From Streptomyces sp. DH12 (GTDB taxonomy: Bacteria > Actinomycetota > Actinomycetes > Streptomycetales > Streptomycetaceae), in assembly GCF_020873895.1 (NCBI RefSeq), contig NZ_JAHWGT010000005.1, forward strand, positions 186,001 to 250,000: a stretch of 64,000 nucleotides of DNA. Reading direction: 5' to 3'. Under the pieces are notes generated by a model, which was not told where the DNA came from, did not search any database, and saw only the letters and a list, made by a program, of their open reading frames with translations. Of the stretch, positions 8,892-18,288 are shown piece by piece (positions within the stretch are counted from its first letter, which is position 1; each line of letters begins with the position of its first letter). The translations under genes were made by a program, and so were the position numbers.

Positions 8892-9827
8892 TCAGGCCGC
8901 CGGGTGCGCCGACGCGGCCGGCACACCCGGCCGGGGGCCGTCGTGGGTGTGGGGGAGGCGGCGGCAGTACGGCAGACGCGCGCAGTCCTCGCCTCGGAAG
9001 TGGGTGAGGAGCAGCTGCGCGTACTCGCGGTCGCGCTGCACGAAGGACAGGTGGTCGGTCTCCGCGATCGTGACGCAGGTGCCCCGGGGGTAGGCGGTGG
9101 CCAGCCGGCGCCCGCCCTCGGGAGGCGTCAGGGTGTCGAACTCGCCGGTGCACACGAGTGTGGGCGTGTCCGGCAGCGGGCCGTCGTAGGAGACCTGCGA
9201 GGTGTAGAGCCGGCGCGTGTTGGAAATGATCTTGGACCGTGCCTGTCGCGGTACGCGCACCAGCGCCCCGTGGACCATCCGGCGCACCGCGGCATGCCGG
9301 TGCACGGGCCCGGGCGGGCAGGCGGGGGAGAGGTGGTCGACCGCCATCCGGGCGAACGACTCTACGTCGCTGGCCTTCAGGAGGTCTGTGAAGTGACGTA
9401 GAGCGGCCACCTCCTCCTCCCGCAGCGGCTGCCGCGGATCGGCCGCCCCGGTCAACACCAGGCTGCGCACGACGTCCGACCCGTACCGCTGCGCCAGCCG
9501 ATGGGCGACGAGCGCGCCGTAGGAGACCCCCACCAGGTCGTACCGCTCGAAACCCGCCGTGCGCATCGCGTGGTGCGCCGCCACGGCGAGGAAGTCGATG
9601 CCGTGGTGCGCGGGGAGTTCGTCGGCCATCCCGTACCCGGGCAGGTCGAGCGTGACGACCGTGGTGTGCCGCCGGAAGACGGACTCGTGGCGCCGCCATG
9701 AGCGCATGTCCTGGAACGCGCCGCCGAGGAAGAGCACAGGGGCCGTGCGCGACCGGGCGTGGGCGAGCACGCGGCGGTAGTACGCGAACCCCTCGTGCTC
9801 CAGCCGGTCGACCGCTTCAGTCGCCAC
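8892..9827 (-). CDS. Alpha/beta hydrolase
   Basis: Cytoplasmic alpha/beta hydrolase-fold protein of 311 residues. GVSYGAL carries the nucleophilic Ser (about 102), CTGEFDTLTPP the acid and ETDHLSF the His, so the triad is complete. LGGAFQDMRSW near residue 34 is the oxyanion-hole loop. The ATG at 9827 overlaps the end of the geranylgeranyl-reductase gene by 11 nt, indicating translational coupling in the cluster operon. It could be an editing thioesterase-like or ester-cleaving enzyme for the ACP-bound or acylated product; nothing in the sequence gives the substrate. Confidence 0.82.
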   Translation of the reverse strand: MATEAVDRLEHEGFAYYRRVLAHARSRTAPVLFLGGAFQDMRSWRRHESVFRRHTTVVTLDLPGYGMADELPAHHGIDFLAVAAHHAMRTAGFERYDLVGVSYGALVAHRLAQRYGSDVVRSLVLTGAADPRQPLREEEVAALRHFTDLLKASDVESFARMAVDHLSPACPPGPVHRHAAVRRMVHGALVRVPRQARSKIISNTRRLYTSQVSYDGPLPDTPTLVCTGEFDTLTPPEGGRRLATAYPRGTCVTIAETDHLSFVQRDREYAQLLLTHFRGEDCARLPYCRRLPHTHDGPRPGVPAASAHPAA

Positions 9828-11166
9828 GGCCGTCGCTTCCCTCGCCGCGTCCGGGCGGCGCCGGGGTACGGGCGGTGACCGGGCGGGCGGCTCCGCGGGT
9901 CGTCCCGGCCGGTGTCAGGCGGACCACGGTGTTGATGACGTGGTCCATGACGTCGGACGCGGGGGCGTCGGTCAGGTTGGACAGGAGCCGGACCATGAAG
10001 CGCATGGCGCGGGGCGACCGGACGGCGTTCTGGGTGACCAGCGCGGTGAAGGCGGGCCGGGCCATGAGGGCGGAGAAGCCCCGGCCGACACGGTAGTAGC
10101 GGCCCAGCCGGTGGGCCATCTCGCGTGGATAGTGCTCCATGGCGCGGTCCCGGGACGGGCCGGCGGAGCGGGCCAGGGCCTGGGCGGCGACCTCGGCGGC
10201 GAGCTCCGCGGACTCCATGGCGTAGGCGATGCCCTCACCGTTGCACGGGTTGACCATGCCTCCGGCGTCACCGATCAGCATCAGCCCCGGCCGGTAGTGG
10301 GGGAGCCGGTTGAACCCCATCGGCAGGGCCGCGCCGCGCAGCGGGCCCTCCGCGTTGCCCGCGTCGCGCAGTCCCCACGCGACCGGAGTGCGGGCCAGCC
10401 AGGCGTCGAGGAGCCCGGACATCTCCATGGAGCCGGTCCGGGAGTCGTTGAGGACGCCGAGGCCGACGTTGACCCGGCCGTCGCCCATGGGGAAGATCCA
10501 CGCGTATCCCGGGAGGATGCGGCCGTCGTGGCGGCGCAGGTCCAGCCAGGTCTCCAGATAGGCGTCCTGGTGCTTGGCGGGACTGCGGAAGTACCGCCGG
10601 ACGGCGGTGCCGAGTGGGCGTTTCTTCAGCCGCTCGATCCCGACGGCCACGGCGAGGCGCCCGGCGACGCCGTCGGCTGCGATGACCAGGGGCGCGGTGA
10701 AGGTTTCGGACCGGCCGTCCTCGCCGGTCGCGAGGACGCCGACGACCCGCCCGGCGCGGTCGAGCAGGGGCCGCGTGACCTTCGTGCCGGTGTGCAGCCG
10801 GGCCCCGGCCGCCGCGGCGTGTCGGGCGAGGAGGTCGTCGAAGTCGTCCCGGGCGCGGGTGAGGCCGTAACCGGGGAACCGTCCGCACTCGGGCCAGTCC
10901 ATTTCCAGCGTGTGCCCGCGGGAGACGAAGCGCAGGCCCCGGTTGCGTGTCCATCCCGACGCGGTGGTGTCGACACCCATGCGCACCAGCTGCTGTACGG
11001 CGCGGGGCGTCAGGCCGTCGCCGCAGACCTTCTCCCTGGGGAAGCGCGCCTTCTCCAGCACGACGACGTCCAGACCCTGGCGTGCCAGGTGGTAGGCGGC
11101 GGTGGACCCTCCGGGGCCCGCGCCCACCACGATGACCTGCGCCTCCGTCGTCCGTGAGGCGCTCAT
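9817..11166 (-). CDS. Geranylgeranyl reductase family flavoprotein
   Basis: FAD/NAD(P)H-dependent prenyl reductase family member (ChlP-like), 449 residues. It has the N-terminal GAGPGGS dinucleotide fold (15-21), [16 protein letters not shown], which carries the conserved Cys-Gly-Asp-Gly of prenyl reductases, a central AADG motif, and [19 protein letters not shown], the family C-terminal FAD motif. The start at 11166 overlaps the stop of the methyltransferase gene as ATGA. In tocopherol synthesis this family saturates three double bonds of the C20 chain; the same job is inferred here, on either the diphosphate or the prenylated quinol. No phytoene synthase or desaturase is nearby, so a carotenoid pathway is unlikely. 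Confidence 0.87.
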   Translation of the reverse strand: MSASRTTEAQVIVVGAGPGGSTAAYHLARQGLDVVVLEKARFPREKVCGDGLTPRAVQQLVRMGVDTTASGWTRNRGLRFVSRGHTLEMDWPECGRFPGYGLTRARDDFDDLLARHAAAAGARLHTGTKVTRPLLDRAGRVVGVLATGEDGRSETFTAPLVIAADGVAGRLAVAVGIERLKKRPLGTAVRRYFRSPAKHQDAYLETWLDLRRHDGRILPGYAWIFPMGDGRVNVGLGVLNDSRTGSMEMSGLLDAWLARTPVAWGLRDAGNAEGPLRGAALPMGFNRLPHYRPGLMLIGDAGGMVNPCNGEGIAYAMESAELAAEVAAQALARSAGPSRDRAMEHYPREMAHRLGRYYRVGRGFSALMARPAFTALVTQNAVRSPRAMRFMVRLLSNLTDAPASDVMDHVINTVVRLTPAGTTRGAARPVTARTPAPPGRGEGSDGRGD

Positions 11167-11876
11167 GCGCCGGCCTCCTCGGGCGGGGAGGCGGGGCGCG
11201 TGGCGCGGTGCAGGGCGACGACGCCGCCGGTGAGGTTCCGCCATGACACGCGGGTCCAGCCCGAGCGGGCGATCACGTCGGCGAGCGCGCGCTGGTCGTG
11301 CCAGGCGCGGATGGTGTCCGCGAGGTAGGTGTAGGCGTCGGGGTTGCTCGACGTCCAGCGGGCGATACGGGGCAGTCCCCCCATCAGGTAGCGCAGGTAG
11401 ACGGTGCGGAACGGCTCCCACGTGGGGTGGCTGAACTCGCAGACCACCAGCCGTCCCCCGGGCCGTACGACCCTGCTCATCTCGCGCAGCGCGGTGGGTG
11501 CGTCCACGACGTTGCGCAACCCGAACATGATGGTCACCGCGTCGAACCGCGCGTCCTCGAAGGGGAGGGAAAGAGCGTCACCCACCTGGAGGGTGACGTC
11601 CCGGTGCGCGCCCCGGCCCACCATCCCGGGCGAACGGTCGATGCCGACCACGGTCGCGCCCGAGCGTGCCAGGGCTTCGGTCGAGACGCCGGTGCCGCAC
11701 GCCACGTCCAGGCACCGCTCTCCGGGGCGCAGCGCGAGTGCCTGGCGGGTACGGGCCCGCCAGATCCGGTCCTGCCCCGCGGAAAGGACGGTGTTGGTGA
11801 TGTCGTAGCGGTGTGCCGCCTGGTCGAACATGCGGGTCACGGCGTCGGGTTGTCTGGCGAGCGTCGCCCTCGACAT
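11163..11876 (-). CDS. UbiE/Coq5-type C-methyltransferase
   Basis: SAM-dependent methyltransferase of the UbiE/Coq5 family, which methylates prenylated benzoquinols or naphthoquinols. 237 residues, with motif [10 protein letters not shown] (57-65), an Asp for ribose ([10 protein letters not shown]), and the family signature region [15 protein letters not shown]. The start ATG at 11876 has GGAG 5-6 nt upstream; a longer in-frame ORF is a shadow of the dioxygenase gene. It is 37 nt after the dioxygenase stop and overlaps the reductase start by 4 nt. A housekeeping menaquinone role is possible for the family, but the operon with 4-hydroxyphenylpyruvate dioxygenase points to methylation of 2-methyl-6-prenyl-benzoquinol-like intermediates. 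Confidence 0.88.
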   Translation of the reverse strand: MSRATLARQPDAVTRMFDQAAHRYDITNTVLSAGQDRIWRARTRQALALRPGERCLDVACGTGVSTEALARSGATVVGIDRSPGMVGRGAHRDVTLQVGDALSLPFEDARFDAVTIMFGLRNVVDAPTALREMSRVVRPGGRLVVCEFSHPTWEPFRTVYLRYLMGGLPRIARWTSSNPDAYTYLADTIRAWHDQRALADVIARSGWTRVSWRNLTGGVVALHRATRPASPPEEAGA

Positions 11877-11913
11877 GAGTGCTCCTGCCGTCCTGGGCCG
11901 TCCGGGCCCGTGG

Positions 11914-13068
11914 TCAAAGGTTGCCGCGTCGTTCCTGTTCGCGTTCCACGGCCTCGAAGAGCGCCTTGAAGTTGCCCTTGCCGAAGCCCTGGCTGCCGTG
12001 GCGTTCGATGAGTTCGACGAAGAACGTCGGTCGATCCACCAGGGGGCGGGTGAAGATCTGGAGGAGGTAGCCGTCCGCGTCCCGGTCCACCAGGATTCCT
12101 CGCGACCGCAGTTCGGCGATGTCCACGCGCACGGAACCGATCCGCGTCCGCAGCCGCGGATCGTCGTAGTAGGTGTTCGGGGTGGGCAGGAAGGCGACGC
12201 CGGCGGCCCGCAGCGCGTCCGTCGCGGCGACGATGTCGTCCGTCTCCAGGGCGATGTGCTGGGTGCCGGGGCCCCGGTGGTAGGCGAGGTACTCGTCGAT
12301 CTGTGACCTGCGCGCACCGACGGCCGGTTCGTTCAGCGGCAGTTTGACCTTGCGGGTGCCGTCGGCGACGACCTTGCTCATCAGGGCCGAGTAGGTGGTC
12401 GAGATGTCCTCGCCGACGAACTCGGCCATCAGGGAGAACCCCATGGTGCGCCGGTAGAAGTCGACCCACTCGTCCAGCAGGCCGAGTTCGACGCACCCGA
12501 CGACGTGATCGATGCCGTGGAAGAGCGGGGGGCCGGTCGGCCGGGGGCCACCCGGGGCGGGTGGCTCGAAGCCGGGGAGGAAGGGCCCTCGGTAGGAGCC
12601 GCGTTCGACGACCGTGTGGCGCAGCTCGCCGTAGGTGGCGATGGCCGCGGTGCGCACCTCACCGAACCGGTCCTGTTCCCGCCGGGGTTCCTGCAGGACC
12701 CGCGCGCCGGCGGCCACGGCGTGAGCGAGCCCTTCCTCCAAGTTCCGCACCTCCAGGGCGATGTCGCTCACTCCGTCGCCGTGCGTGGCCGCCCACCGGG
12801 CGGCGGGGCTGTCCGGTTCGGCACCGCCCGTCACGACGAACCGCACGCCGCCCGAGGCGAGGACGTATTCAGCGTGGCCGTGCGGCGACGTCTCCGGGCG
12901 GCGGCACGCGGCGATCTCCATGCCGAAGACGCAGACGTAGAAGTGCGCTGCCTGGAGGGCGTTTCCCACACAGACCCGGATGTGGTCGATGCCCGCGATG
13001 TCCCAGGCCCGCGTGGGGCATGGGGGCGGGTCCGTGGCCGAAGCCGAAACAAGTGTCGTGGGTTCCAA
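11914..13068 (-). CDS. hpd: 4-Hydroxyphenylpyruvate dioxygenase
   Basis: Fe(II) dioxygenase converting 4-hydroxyphenylpyruvate to homogentisate, the aromatic head precursor of tocopherols. It consists of two VOC halves. The C-terminal half carries the iron ligands His188 (GIDHVVG), His271 (TQHIALE) and Glu352 (FFVELIER), followed by the highly conserved [18 protein letters not shown]. No ATG/GTG lies at the expected place in this frame. TTG at 13068 (GGGA 7 nt upstream) gives 384 residues, the normal family length, and leaves room for the divergent promoter; the ATG at 13302 would overlap the divergent gene. The clustering with prenyltransferase and cyclase genes suggests a dedicated copy instead of the catabolic one. 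Confidence 0.9.
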   Translation of the reverse strand: MEPTTLVSASATDPPPCPTRAWDIAGIDHIRVCVGNALQAAHFYVCVFGMEIAACRRPETSPHGHAEYVLASGGVRFVVTGGAEPDSPAARWAATHGDGVSDIALEVRNLEEGLAHAVAAGARVLQEPRREQDRFGEVRTAAIATYGELRHTVVERGSYRGPFLPGFEPPAPGGPRPTGPPLFHGIDHVVGCVELGLLDEWVDFYRRTMGFSLMAEFVGEDISTTYSALMSKVVADGTRKVKLPLNEPAVGARRSQIDEYLAYHRGPGTQHIALETDDIVAATDALRAAGVAFLPTPNTYYDDPRLRTRIGSVRVDIAELRSRGILVDRDADGYLLQIFTRPLVDRPTFFVELIERHGSQGFGKGNFKALFEAVEREQERRGNL

Positions 13069-13126
13069 GGCGATGTCCCATGCGGAGGGAATGGGTGACG
13101 TGGCCGCCGGGAAGCGACGCGCGTCA

Positions 13127-13160
13127 TCACTATACGTGACAGCGCCAGTGCGTATAGTGA
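13127..13160. promoter_or_regulatory. Divergent operator/promoter of the biosynthetic cluster
   Basis: A perfect inverted repeat TCACTATACG-N14-CGTATAGTGA (arms 13127-13136 and 13151-13160) lies between the two diverging operons. Each arm contains TATAGT, a plausible -10 box firing outward, so a dimeric repressor bound here would cover both promoters. It is a conspicuous AT-rich spot in GC-rich DNA. No regulator gene is visible in the cluster, so the binding protein would be encoded elsewhere. Basis: sequence for the repeat, inference for the function. Confidence 0.6.
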
Positions 13161-13262
13161 TTGTGCGTTTCGGTTCGCCGGTCGCCAGGGTCACTTGCCG
13201 CACGTCGGCACCCGGCGGGCGGGGTCCCGCCACGGTCCACGAGCGATGAGCAGAGGGAATGT

Positions 13263-14363
13263 ATGACAACCCACGTGACGGGCTCTCCGGTGCGTCCTTC
13301 AACCACCTCCGGCTCAGCGCAGCCGGCCGGACTCGACATGGACCGGCTGTCCCTCCTCCTCTTCGGGCACGCCGCCTTCCAGTACCTCAACGCCGCCTGT
13401 GAGCTGGAGCTGCTGGACCTGCTCATGGAACGCGAACCGCTGACCGCCGACGAGATCCGCGACGAACTGCGCCTGGCCGAGCGGGCGGCCGACATCCTGC
13501 TGCTGGGATGCACCGCCCTCGGGCTGACATGCAAGGAGGGCGACCGCTACCGCGTGGCCCCGCTGATCACCGCACTCGCCGCGGAAGGGACCTGGAGCAA
13601 GATCAAGGACACCGTCGCGTTCGAGCAGCACATCGTCTACCAGGGCCAGGTCGACTTCGTCGCGTCGCTGCGGGAGAACACCAACGTCGGACTGCGGCAC
13701 ATCCCGGGCGACCACCCGGACCTCTACCACCGCTTCAGCCGGCACCCGCGGCTGGAGGGGGTCTTCTACCGGTACATGCGCTCCTGGTCGCAGTTGGCCA
13801 ACGACCACCTGGTGGCGGCCCTGGACCTCGCCGATGCCACGCGGCTCCTCGACTGCGGCGGCGGAGACGCCGTCAACGCCTGCGCCCTCGCCCAGAGCAA
13901 CCCGCACCTGCGGGCGACCGTCCTGGAGATTCCCGCCTCGGCCACGCTCACGGAGAAGCGGATCGCCGAAGCCGGCCTGAGCGACCGCGTCTCCGTCCTC
14001 CCCTGCGACATGTTCGCCGACGCCTTCCCCTCGGGCAACGACTGCGTCCTCTTCGCCCACCAGCTCGTCATCTGGACCCCGGAGGAGAACACCGCGCTGC
14101 TCCGCAAGGCCCATGACGCCCTCGTCCCCGGCGGGCGCGTGGTCATCTTCAACTCGATGTCCGACGACGAGGGCGACGGTCCCCTGGTCGCGGCGCTCGA
14201 CAGCGTCTACTTCGCCACCCTGCCGGCCGAGGGCGGCATGATCTACCCCTGGCGTCTCCACGAGCGCTGCCTGCGCGAAGCCGGCTTCTCCGACATCCAA
14301 CGCGTCCCCGTGCCCGGCTGGACGCCGCACGGCATCATCATCGCCTACAAGCGCGGCGGTTGA
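13263..14363 (+). CDS. SAM-dependent methyltransferase (plant-OMT-like fold)
   Basis: Class I methyltransferase with an N-terminal dimerisation/winged-helix domain (about 30-110) and a C-terminal catalytic domain, the layout of small-molecule O-methyltransferases. 366 residues. Motif I is LLDCGGGDAVNACALA near 193, with the acidic SAM-ribose residue at VLEIPAS and a conserved ALVPGGRVVIFN strand-turn. ATG at 13263 has GAGGGA 4-5 nt upstream. It is the first gene of the rightward operon, and the next gene begins on TTGA overlapping its stop. Likely methylates a phenolic hydroxyl or ring carbon of the meroterpenoid; substrate not deducible. Confidence 0.85.
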   Translation: MTTHVTGSPVRPSTTSGSAQPAGLDMDRLSLLLFGHAAFQYLNAACELELLDLLMEREPLTADEIRDELRLAERAADILLLGCTALGLTCKEGDRYRVAPLITALAAEGTWSKIKDTVAFEQHIVYQGQVDFVASLRENTNVGLRHIPGDHPDLYHRFSRHPRLEGVFYRYMRSWSQLANDHLVAALDLADATRLLDCGGGDAVNACALAQSNPHLRATVLEIPASATLTEKRIAEAGLSDRVSVLPCDMFADAFPSGNDCVLFAHQLVIWTPEENTALLRKAHDALVPGGRVVIFNSMSDDEGDGPLVAALDSVYFATLPAEGGMIYPWRLHERCLREAGFSDIQRVPVPGWTPHGIIIAYKRGG

Positions 14364-15478
14364 GCGCCTTGCAGGCGGTGACGGCGTCCCCGCGGCCCGG
14401 CTCACCGGCCGCCTTCGTCCGGCTGGCCCGCGTCAAGTTCCTCTTCCAGAGCATGATGGTGACGGGCTTCGGCGTCGGTCTCTCCGTCTACACGACCGGT
14501 GCGTTCTCCGCGCCGTGGTATGTGCTGACGCTGGCCTTCGCCTGGTCGACGCACCTGATGACCCACTTCTGCAACGAATACTTCGACCTGGAGGCGGACC
14601 GGGCGAACCCCCGGCCCACCGCCTGGACCGGCGGCAGCCGCGTCCTCGTCGACGGGCTCCTCACCCCGGCCACCAGCATCGGCGCGGCCTTCGTCCTGCT
14701 GTTCGTCTCCATGGCGCTCATCGCCGCCATGCCGACGTTGTTCGCACGGCTGCTGGCCTGCGCGCTCACCGCGCTCGCCTGGTTCTACACGGCCCCGCCG
14801 CTGCGCCTGAACTACCGCGCGCTGGGAGAGGTCAGCTGCGCCGCCGTCCTGTACGGGATGGGCCCGCTGCTCGCGGCCCACCTGCAGGCCGGGCGGTTCA
14901 GCGCGCTCCTGCTGTGGAGCACCGCTCTCGTCACCGCCCTCCAGGTGCTCCGCTGCCTGATCATGAACCTGGCCGACATCGAGGGCGACACCCTCGTCGG
15001 CAAAAGGACCCTCGCATGCGTGGTCGGACCGCGTCGGCTGGCCCACGTCTACGCGGTCGGACAGACGGGCCTGTACCTCGGCGTGGTCCTGCTGGCGTCG
15101 GTCGGTGCCCTCCCCCCGCCGGTGGCGCTGGCGCAGCTCGTGGTGGCGCCGGTCGGGCTGTTCGTGGCGCGCAGCCTCCTCACCGGCGCGATGGACGATC
15201 CCGGCCGCCGCGGCGACGTCACCTTCTGGTCGTCCATGCAACTCCCCCTCACCACCTGTTCGACCATGGTGGCCGCGCTCGCCGAGATGATGCGTCAGGG
15301 CCGCCCGGTCCCCCCGGCCTGGCTCGCCATCGCGGGACTGACCACCGCGCTGTTCCTGCTGTGGCTCCAGCGCACCGCCGCCGCCAGGCCCCGCGAACGC
15401 CCGGGCGTCCCGTTCCCGACCGTGCGCACCGGTGAAGGGCCTGCGACGGCGTACCACCCGAGGGGCCGGAAGAGGTGA
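14360..15478 (+). CDS. UbiA-family aromatic prenyltransferase
   Basis: Integral-membrane prenyltransferase joining a polyprenyl diphosphate to an aromatic acceptor. About 372 residues with eight or nine hydrophobic helices. The first Asp-rich motif is NEYFDLEAD (72-80) and the second NLADIEGDTLVGKRTL (from about 203), the usual Mg-diphosphate sites, and YTAPPLRLNYRALGE is a typical UbiA loop. The TTG start at 14360 overlaps the upstream stop (TTGA). Context suggests homogentisate or a relative as acceptor and geranylgeranyl/phytyl diphosphate as donor. The MenA-like layout means menaquinone synthesis is an alternative, made less likely by the adjacent cyclase and dioxygenase. Confidence 0.88.
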   Translation: MSALQAVTASPRPGSPAAFVRLARVKFLFQSMMVTGFGVGLSVYTTGAFSAPWYVLTLAFAWSTHLMTHFCNEYFDLEADRANPRPTAWTGGSRVLVDGLLTPATSIGAAFVLLFVSMALIAAMPTLFARLLACALTALAWFYTAPPLRLNYRALGEVSCAAVLYGMGPLLAAHLQAGRFSALLLWSTALVTALQVLRCLIMNLADIEGDTLVGKRTLACVVGPRRLAHVYAVGQTGLYLGVVLLASVGALPPPVALAQLVVAPVGLFVARSLLTGAMDDPGRRGDVTFWSSMQLPLTTCSTMVAALAEMMRQGRPVPPAWLAIAGLTTALFLLWLQRTAAARPRERPGVPFPTVRTGEGPATAYHPRGRKR

Positions 15479-16488
15479 ACGGCCGCCCGGGGCCCGGTGC
15501 CCCGCGCCCACCGGCCGACCGCACCGCGTCCGTCGCCGCGCTCCTGCGCGACCACTGGCGCAGGACCGGGGCCGACCTGCCCGGAGGGGACCCGCTGCTC
15601 TCGCACCAGGCCCCGATGGAGGGGTACCTCTGGCGCTTCACCGACCCGGCACGCGGCAGGGTCCTGCTCGTCGCCTGCGGCGTCAACCACCATCGCCGCC
15701 ACCCCTGGGGCACGGTCGTGGTCGCCGCTCACCCTTCCGGGCTGGTGCGCTCGGCCAGTGTCGACGGGGCCCGTGCGAGTACGACCGCCTACGAGGTCTC
15801 CGCGCCGCCGATCTTCCGGCTCGGCGCGAACCGGCTGCGGGTGCGGATCGGCGAGGACGTCGACATCAACTGCGCGCTCGACCCCGTGCGGACCTGGCCG
15901 CCACGGCGTCTGCTGCACGGCAGCGGCGTCTTCTCCCTCGTTCCGGGCCTCAACCACTACTGGCACCCGCATCTCTTCGACGCGAAGGCGGAGGGGACGG
16001 CACGGCTCGCCGGGGACACCTGGGACCTGTCCACCTGCCGGGTCTACGCCGAGAAGTCGTGGGGCCGCGGCTTCCCCCGGTCCTGGTGGTGGGGCCAGGC
16101 CCACGGCTTTGACAGACCGGACGTGTGCGTGGCGTTCGCCGGGGGGCTCCTGGGTCGCGGGCCTGCCACCGTGAAGGTCAGCGGTCTCGTACTCACCGTC
16201 GACGACCACGTGCTCAGCCTGGTCCCGCCCGTCGCGCTGGTGCGGGGCAGCGCGCGGGACGGCGTCTGGCGCCTCAGCGGCCGTAGCGCCCGCCACCAGG
16301 TCGACCTGACGGGAGAGACGGACGGCAGCCCGGCTCTGCCCCTGCCGATTCCCCTGCTCCAGCCGCACCGCTTCGGCCACTCGCTCCAGCACATGGCGGG
16401 CAACCTGCGCGTGCGGGTCCGGCGGGACGGCAGGGAGGTGTACGCCGGCAGCTCCGTACTGGCCGGGTTGGAGACCGGAGAACTGTGA
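15475..16488 (+). CDS. Tocopherol cyclase homologue
   Basis: Member of the tocopherol cyclase family (VTE1/slr1737 type), which closes the chromanol ring by proton-driven attack of a phenol on the prenyl double bond. 337 residues, beta-rich, soluble. Diagnostic segments seen are LNHYWHPHLFDAKAEG (about 160-175) and VYAEKSWGRGFPRSWWW (about 189-205), close to the YAEKNWG-x-FP-x-WFW signature of plant and cyanobacterial cyclases. GTG start overlaps the UbiA stop (GTGA), so the two products are translationally coupled as prenyltransferase then cyclase. Family assignment is from motif memory; a profile search would confirm it. It is shorter than plant enzymes, partly because there is no transit peptide. 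Confidence 0.82.
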   Translation: MNGRPGPGAPRPPADRTASVAALLRDHWRRTGADLPGGDPLLSHQAPMEGYLWRFTDPARGRVLLVACGVNHHRRHPWGTVVVAAHPSGLVRSASVDGARASTTAYEVSAPPIFRLGANRLRVRIGEDVDINCALDPVRTWPPRRLLHGSGVFSLVPGLNHYWHPHLFDAKAEGTARLAGDTWDLSTCRVYAEKSWGRGFPRSWWWGQAHGFDRPDVCVAFAGGLLGRGPATVKVSGLVLTVDDHVLSLVPPVALVRGSARDGVWRLSGRSARHQVDLTGETDGSPALPLPIPLLQPHRFGHSLQHMAGNLRVRVRRDGREVYAGSSVLAGLETGEL

Positions 16489-16584
16489 CACCCCCGGGCC
16501 GGCCCGCGCCCCGCACCGCCCCGCTCCGCCCACCGGCGGGCGGGCCGGCACCGAGCCCGACCACCGAAGGAAGCGAGACGGCAC

Positions 16585-18063
16585 ATGCGCATGCGGCAGC
16601 AGGCCGACCCGGTCCCCACGGCGCCCGGAGCCGTGCCCGTCGCCGGACACGCCTGGCGGATGCTGAGGCAGCCGCTGTCCTTCGCCACCTCCCTCGCCGG
16701 GCAAGGGGACATCGTCCGGCTGCGGCTGGGGAACGTCCCGGTCCACGCGCTCACCCACCCCGCGCACGTGCACCGGCTGCTCGTCACCGACGCCCGGATG
16801 GTGGAGCGCGGACGGTTCTTCGAGAAGTTCACCGGACAGGGCCTGTTCTCCTTCAGCGGGGCGGCCCACCGGCAGCAGCGGCGCGCCCTCCAACCCGCCT
16901 TCCACCACGCCCGCGTCGCGGGCTGCGCGCAGGCGATGGCCCCCGTCGCCGACGCGCTCACCGCCTCGTGGCCCGCCGGCCGGGTCGTCCGCGTCGACCG
17001 GGCGGTGGACGAACTCACCCACACCATGCTGCTGACGGCGCTCTTCCCGGCGGACTTCCTCACCGCGGGCGCCGACGACATCCGCCGGGCCGTACCGGTC
17101 CTCTCCCGCGGGCTGCTGGCCCGCATCCTGCTGCCCGACTGGTGTTTCGCCCTGCCGGGCAGCGGCCGGCGGTACGACCGGGTCGCCGACACGGTCCGCT
17201 CGGTGGTCGACCGGGCGATCAGCCGGTGGGACGGCGACGCCACGGGCGACGACCTCCTCTCCACGCTGCTGCGTCTGCGCCGCCTCGGGTCCCTCACCGA
17301 TGAACTGGTCCGCGACCACACCATCTCGTTCGCGGTCGCCGGGGTGGAGACCACGGCCCCCGCGCTGGCCTGGCTCCTCCATGAGCTGGGCGAGGATCAG
17401 AGGACCCAGGACCTGGTACGCGCCGAGGTCCTCGACGTGCTGGGCGGGCGCGACAGCCTCGCGTACGAGGACCTCGCGGCGCTGCGGCTCACCGGGCGGT
17501 GCGTCTCGGAGGTGCTGCGACTGTACGCGCCCTGGTTCGGCATGCGCCGCACGTGCGGCCCGCTGACGTTCGGGACGCTCACGCTGCCGGCCGGCGCCGA
17601 GGTCTCCTACAGCCCCTACGCGCTGCACCACGACCCCCGGTGGTTCCCCGACCCCGAGCGGTTCGACCCCGACCGGTGGCTGCCCGCCCGTGCGGCGCGC
17701 GTCCCCCAGGGGGCCTTCCTGCCGTTCGGGCTCGGCGCGTACAAGTGCGTCGGCGACACCCTCGCCGTGGCGCTCATCAAGGTCGCCGTGTGCGCCGTCC
17801 TGCGGCGCTGGCGCCTCCGTCCCGCGCCCGGCAGCCGGGTCCGCAAGCAGGCGTGGATCGCCGTCCGGCCCGACCGACTGCCCATGGTCGTCGAGGGGTG
17901 GAAGCGCCGGCCCGGCCTCACGACGGGGCCCGGCCCGGCGACGATGGCGCCCGGCCTGCTGCGGCAGGCCGGCACGGCGCGCGGCGACCGTCGGGAGGAG
18001 ACGGCGACGAGACGAGACGTCGACGGTGCTCCCGGTGCCGCGTCCGGTACGGGGGTGCGGTAA
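16585..18063 (+). CDS. Cytochrome P450
   Basis: Haem monooxygenase of about 492 residues. SGAAHRQQRRALQPAFH (B-C region), the I-helix AGVETTAP (from about 252), the K-helix EVLRLY (about 309) and the haem loop FGLGAYKCVG (from about 381, Cys about 388) are all present. The usual Arg before the haem Cys is Lys. It looks like the bacterial terpene-oxidising P450s of the CYP183-like style. The C-terminal about 70 residues are a low-complexity Gly/Arg/Ala tail not needed by the fold. It lies 96 nt after the cyclase gene with a possible start at 16585 (GAAGGAAGCGAG upstream). Likely hydroxylates the chain or ring. Confidence 0.87.
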   Translation: MRMRQQADPVPTAPGAVPVAGHAWRMLRQPLSFATSLAGQGDIVRLRLGNVPVHALTHPAHVHRLLVTDARMVERGRFFEKFTGQGLFSFSGAAHRQQRRALQPAFHHARVAGCAQAMAPVADALTASWPAGRVVRVDRAVDELTHTMLLTALFPADFLTAGADDIRRAVPVLSRGLLARILLPDWCFALPGSGRRYDRVADTVRSVVDRAISRWDGDATGDDLLSTLLRLRRLGSLTDELVRDHTISFAVAGVETTAPALAWLLHELGEDQRTQDLVRAEVLDVLGGRDSLAYEDLAALRLTGRCVSEVLRLYAPWFGMRRTCGPLTFGTLTLPAGAEVSYSPYALHHDPRWFPDPERFDPDRWLPARAARVPQGAFLPFGLGAYKCVGDTLAVALIKVAVCAVLRRWRLRPAPGSRVRKQAWIAVRPDRLPMVVEGWKRRPGLTTGPGPATMAPGLLRQAGTARGDRREETATRRDVDGAPGAASGTGVR

Positions 18064-18288
18064 ATCCGACAGAAACAGTAACGACCGGAACGGCCGAGGA
18101 CGTACGCGCTGCTGCCCGGTTCCCGGGCGCCGGTCCTGCACTCTTCCCGAGAGCGTCCACCGTGCCCACCGCACTCCCGCCCGCCGCCGGCCGGGTCCGA
18201 CGGAACGTCCCGGTGGAGTGCGCACCCCACGCGACGCACATCGCACCGCTTCGCAGGCCCACCGCACTCCATGACCAGAGGAGTCTGC

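Noticed and set aside
3838-11166. Carotenoid cluster suggested by polyprenyl synthase plus geranylgeranyl-reductase family protein
   Set aside because: No phytoene synthase, desaturase or lycopene cyclase; the dioxygenase, UbiA and tocopherol-cyclase genes explain the set better.
13161-13263. Upstream in-frame start for the methyltransferase at 13161
   Set aside because: It would lie in the divergent promoter and lacks a ribosome site; ATG at 13263 has GAGGGA at the right distance.
11163-15478. Housekeeping menaquinone genes suggested by UbiE- and UbiA-type proteins
   Set aside because: Both families occur in menaquinone synthesis, but here they are in operons with 4-hydroxyphenylpyruvate dioxygenase and a cyclase and no other men genes.
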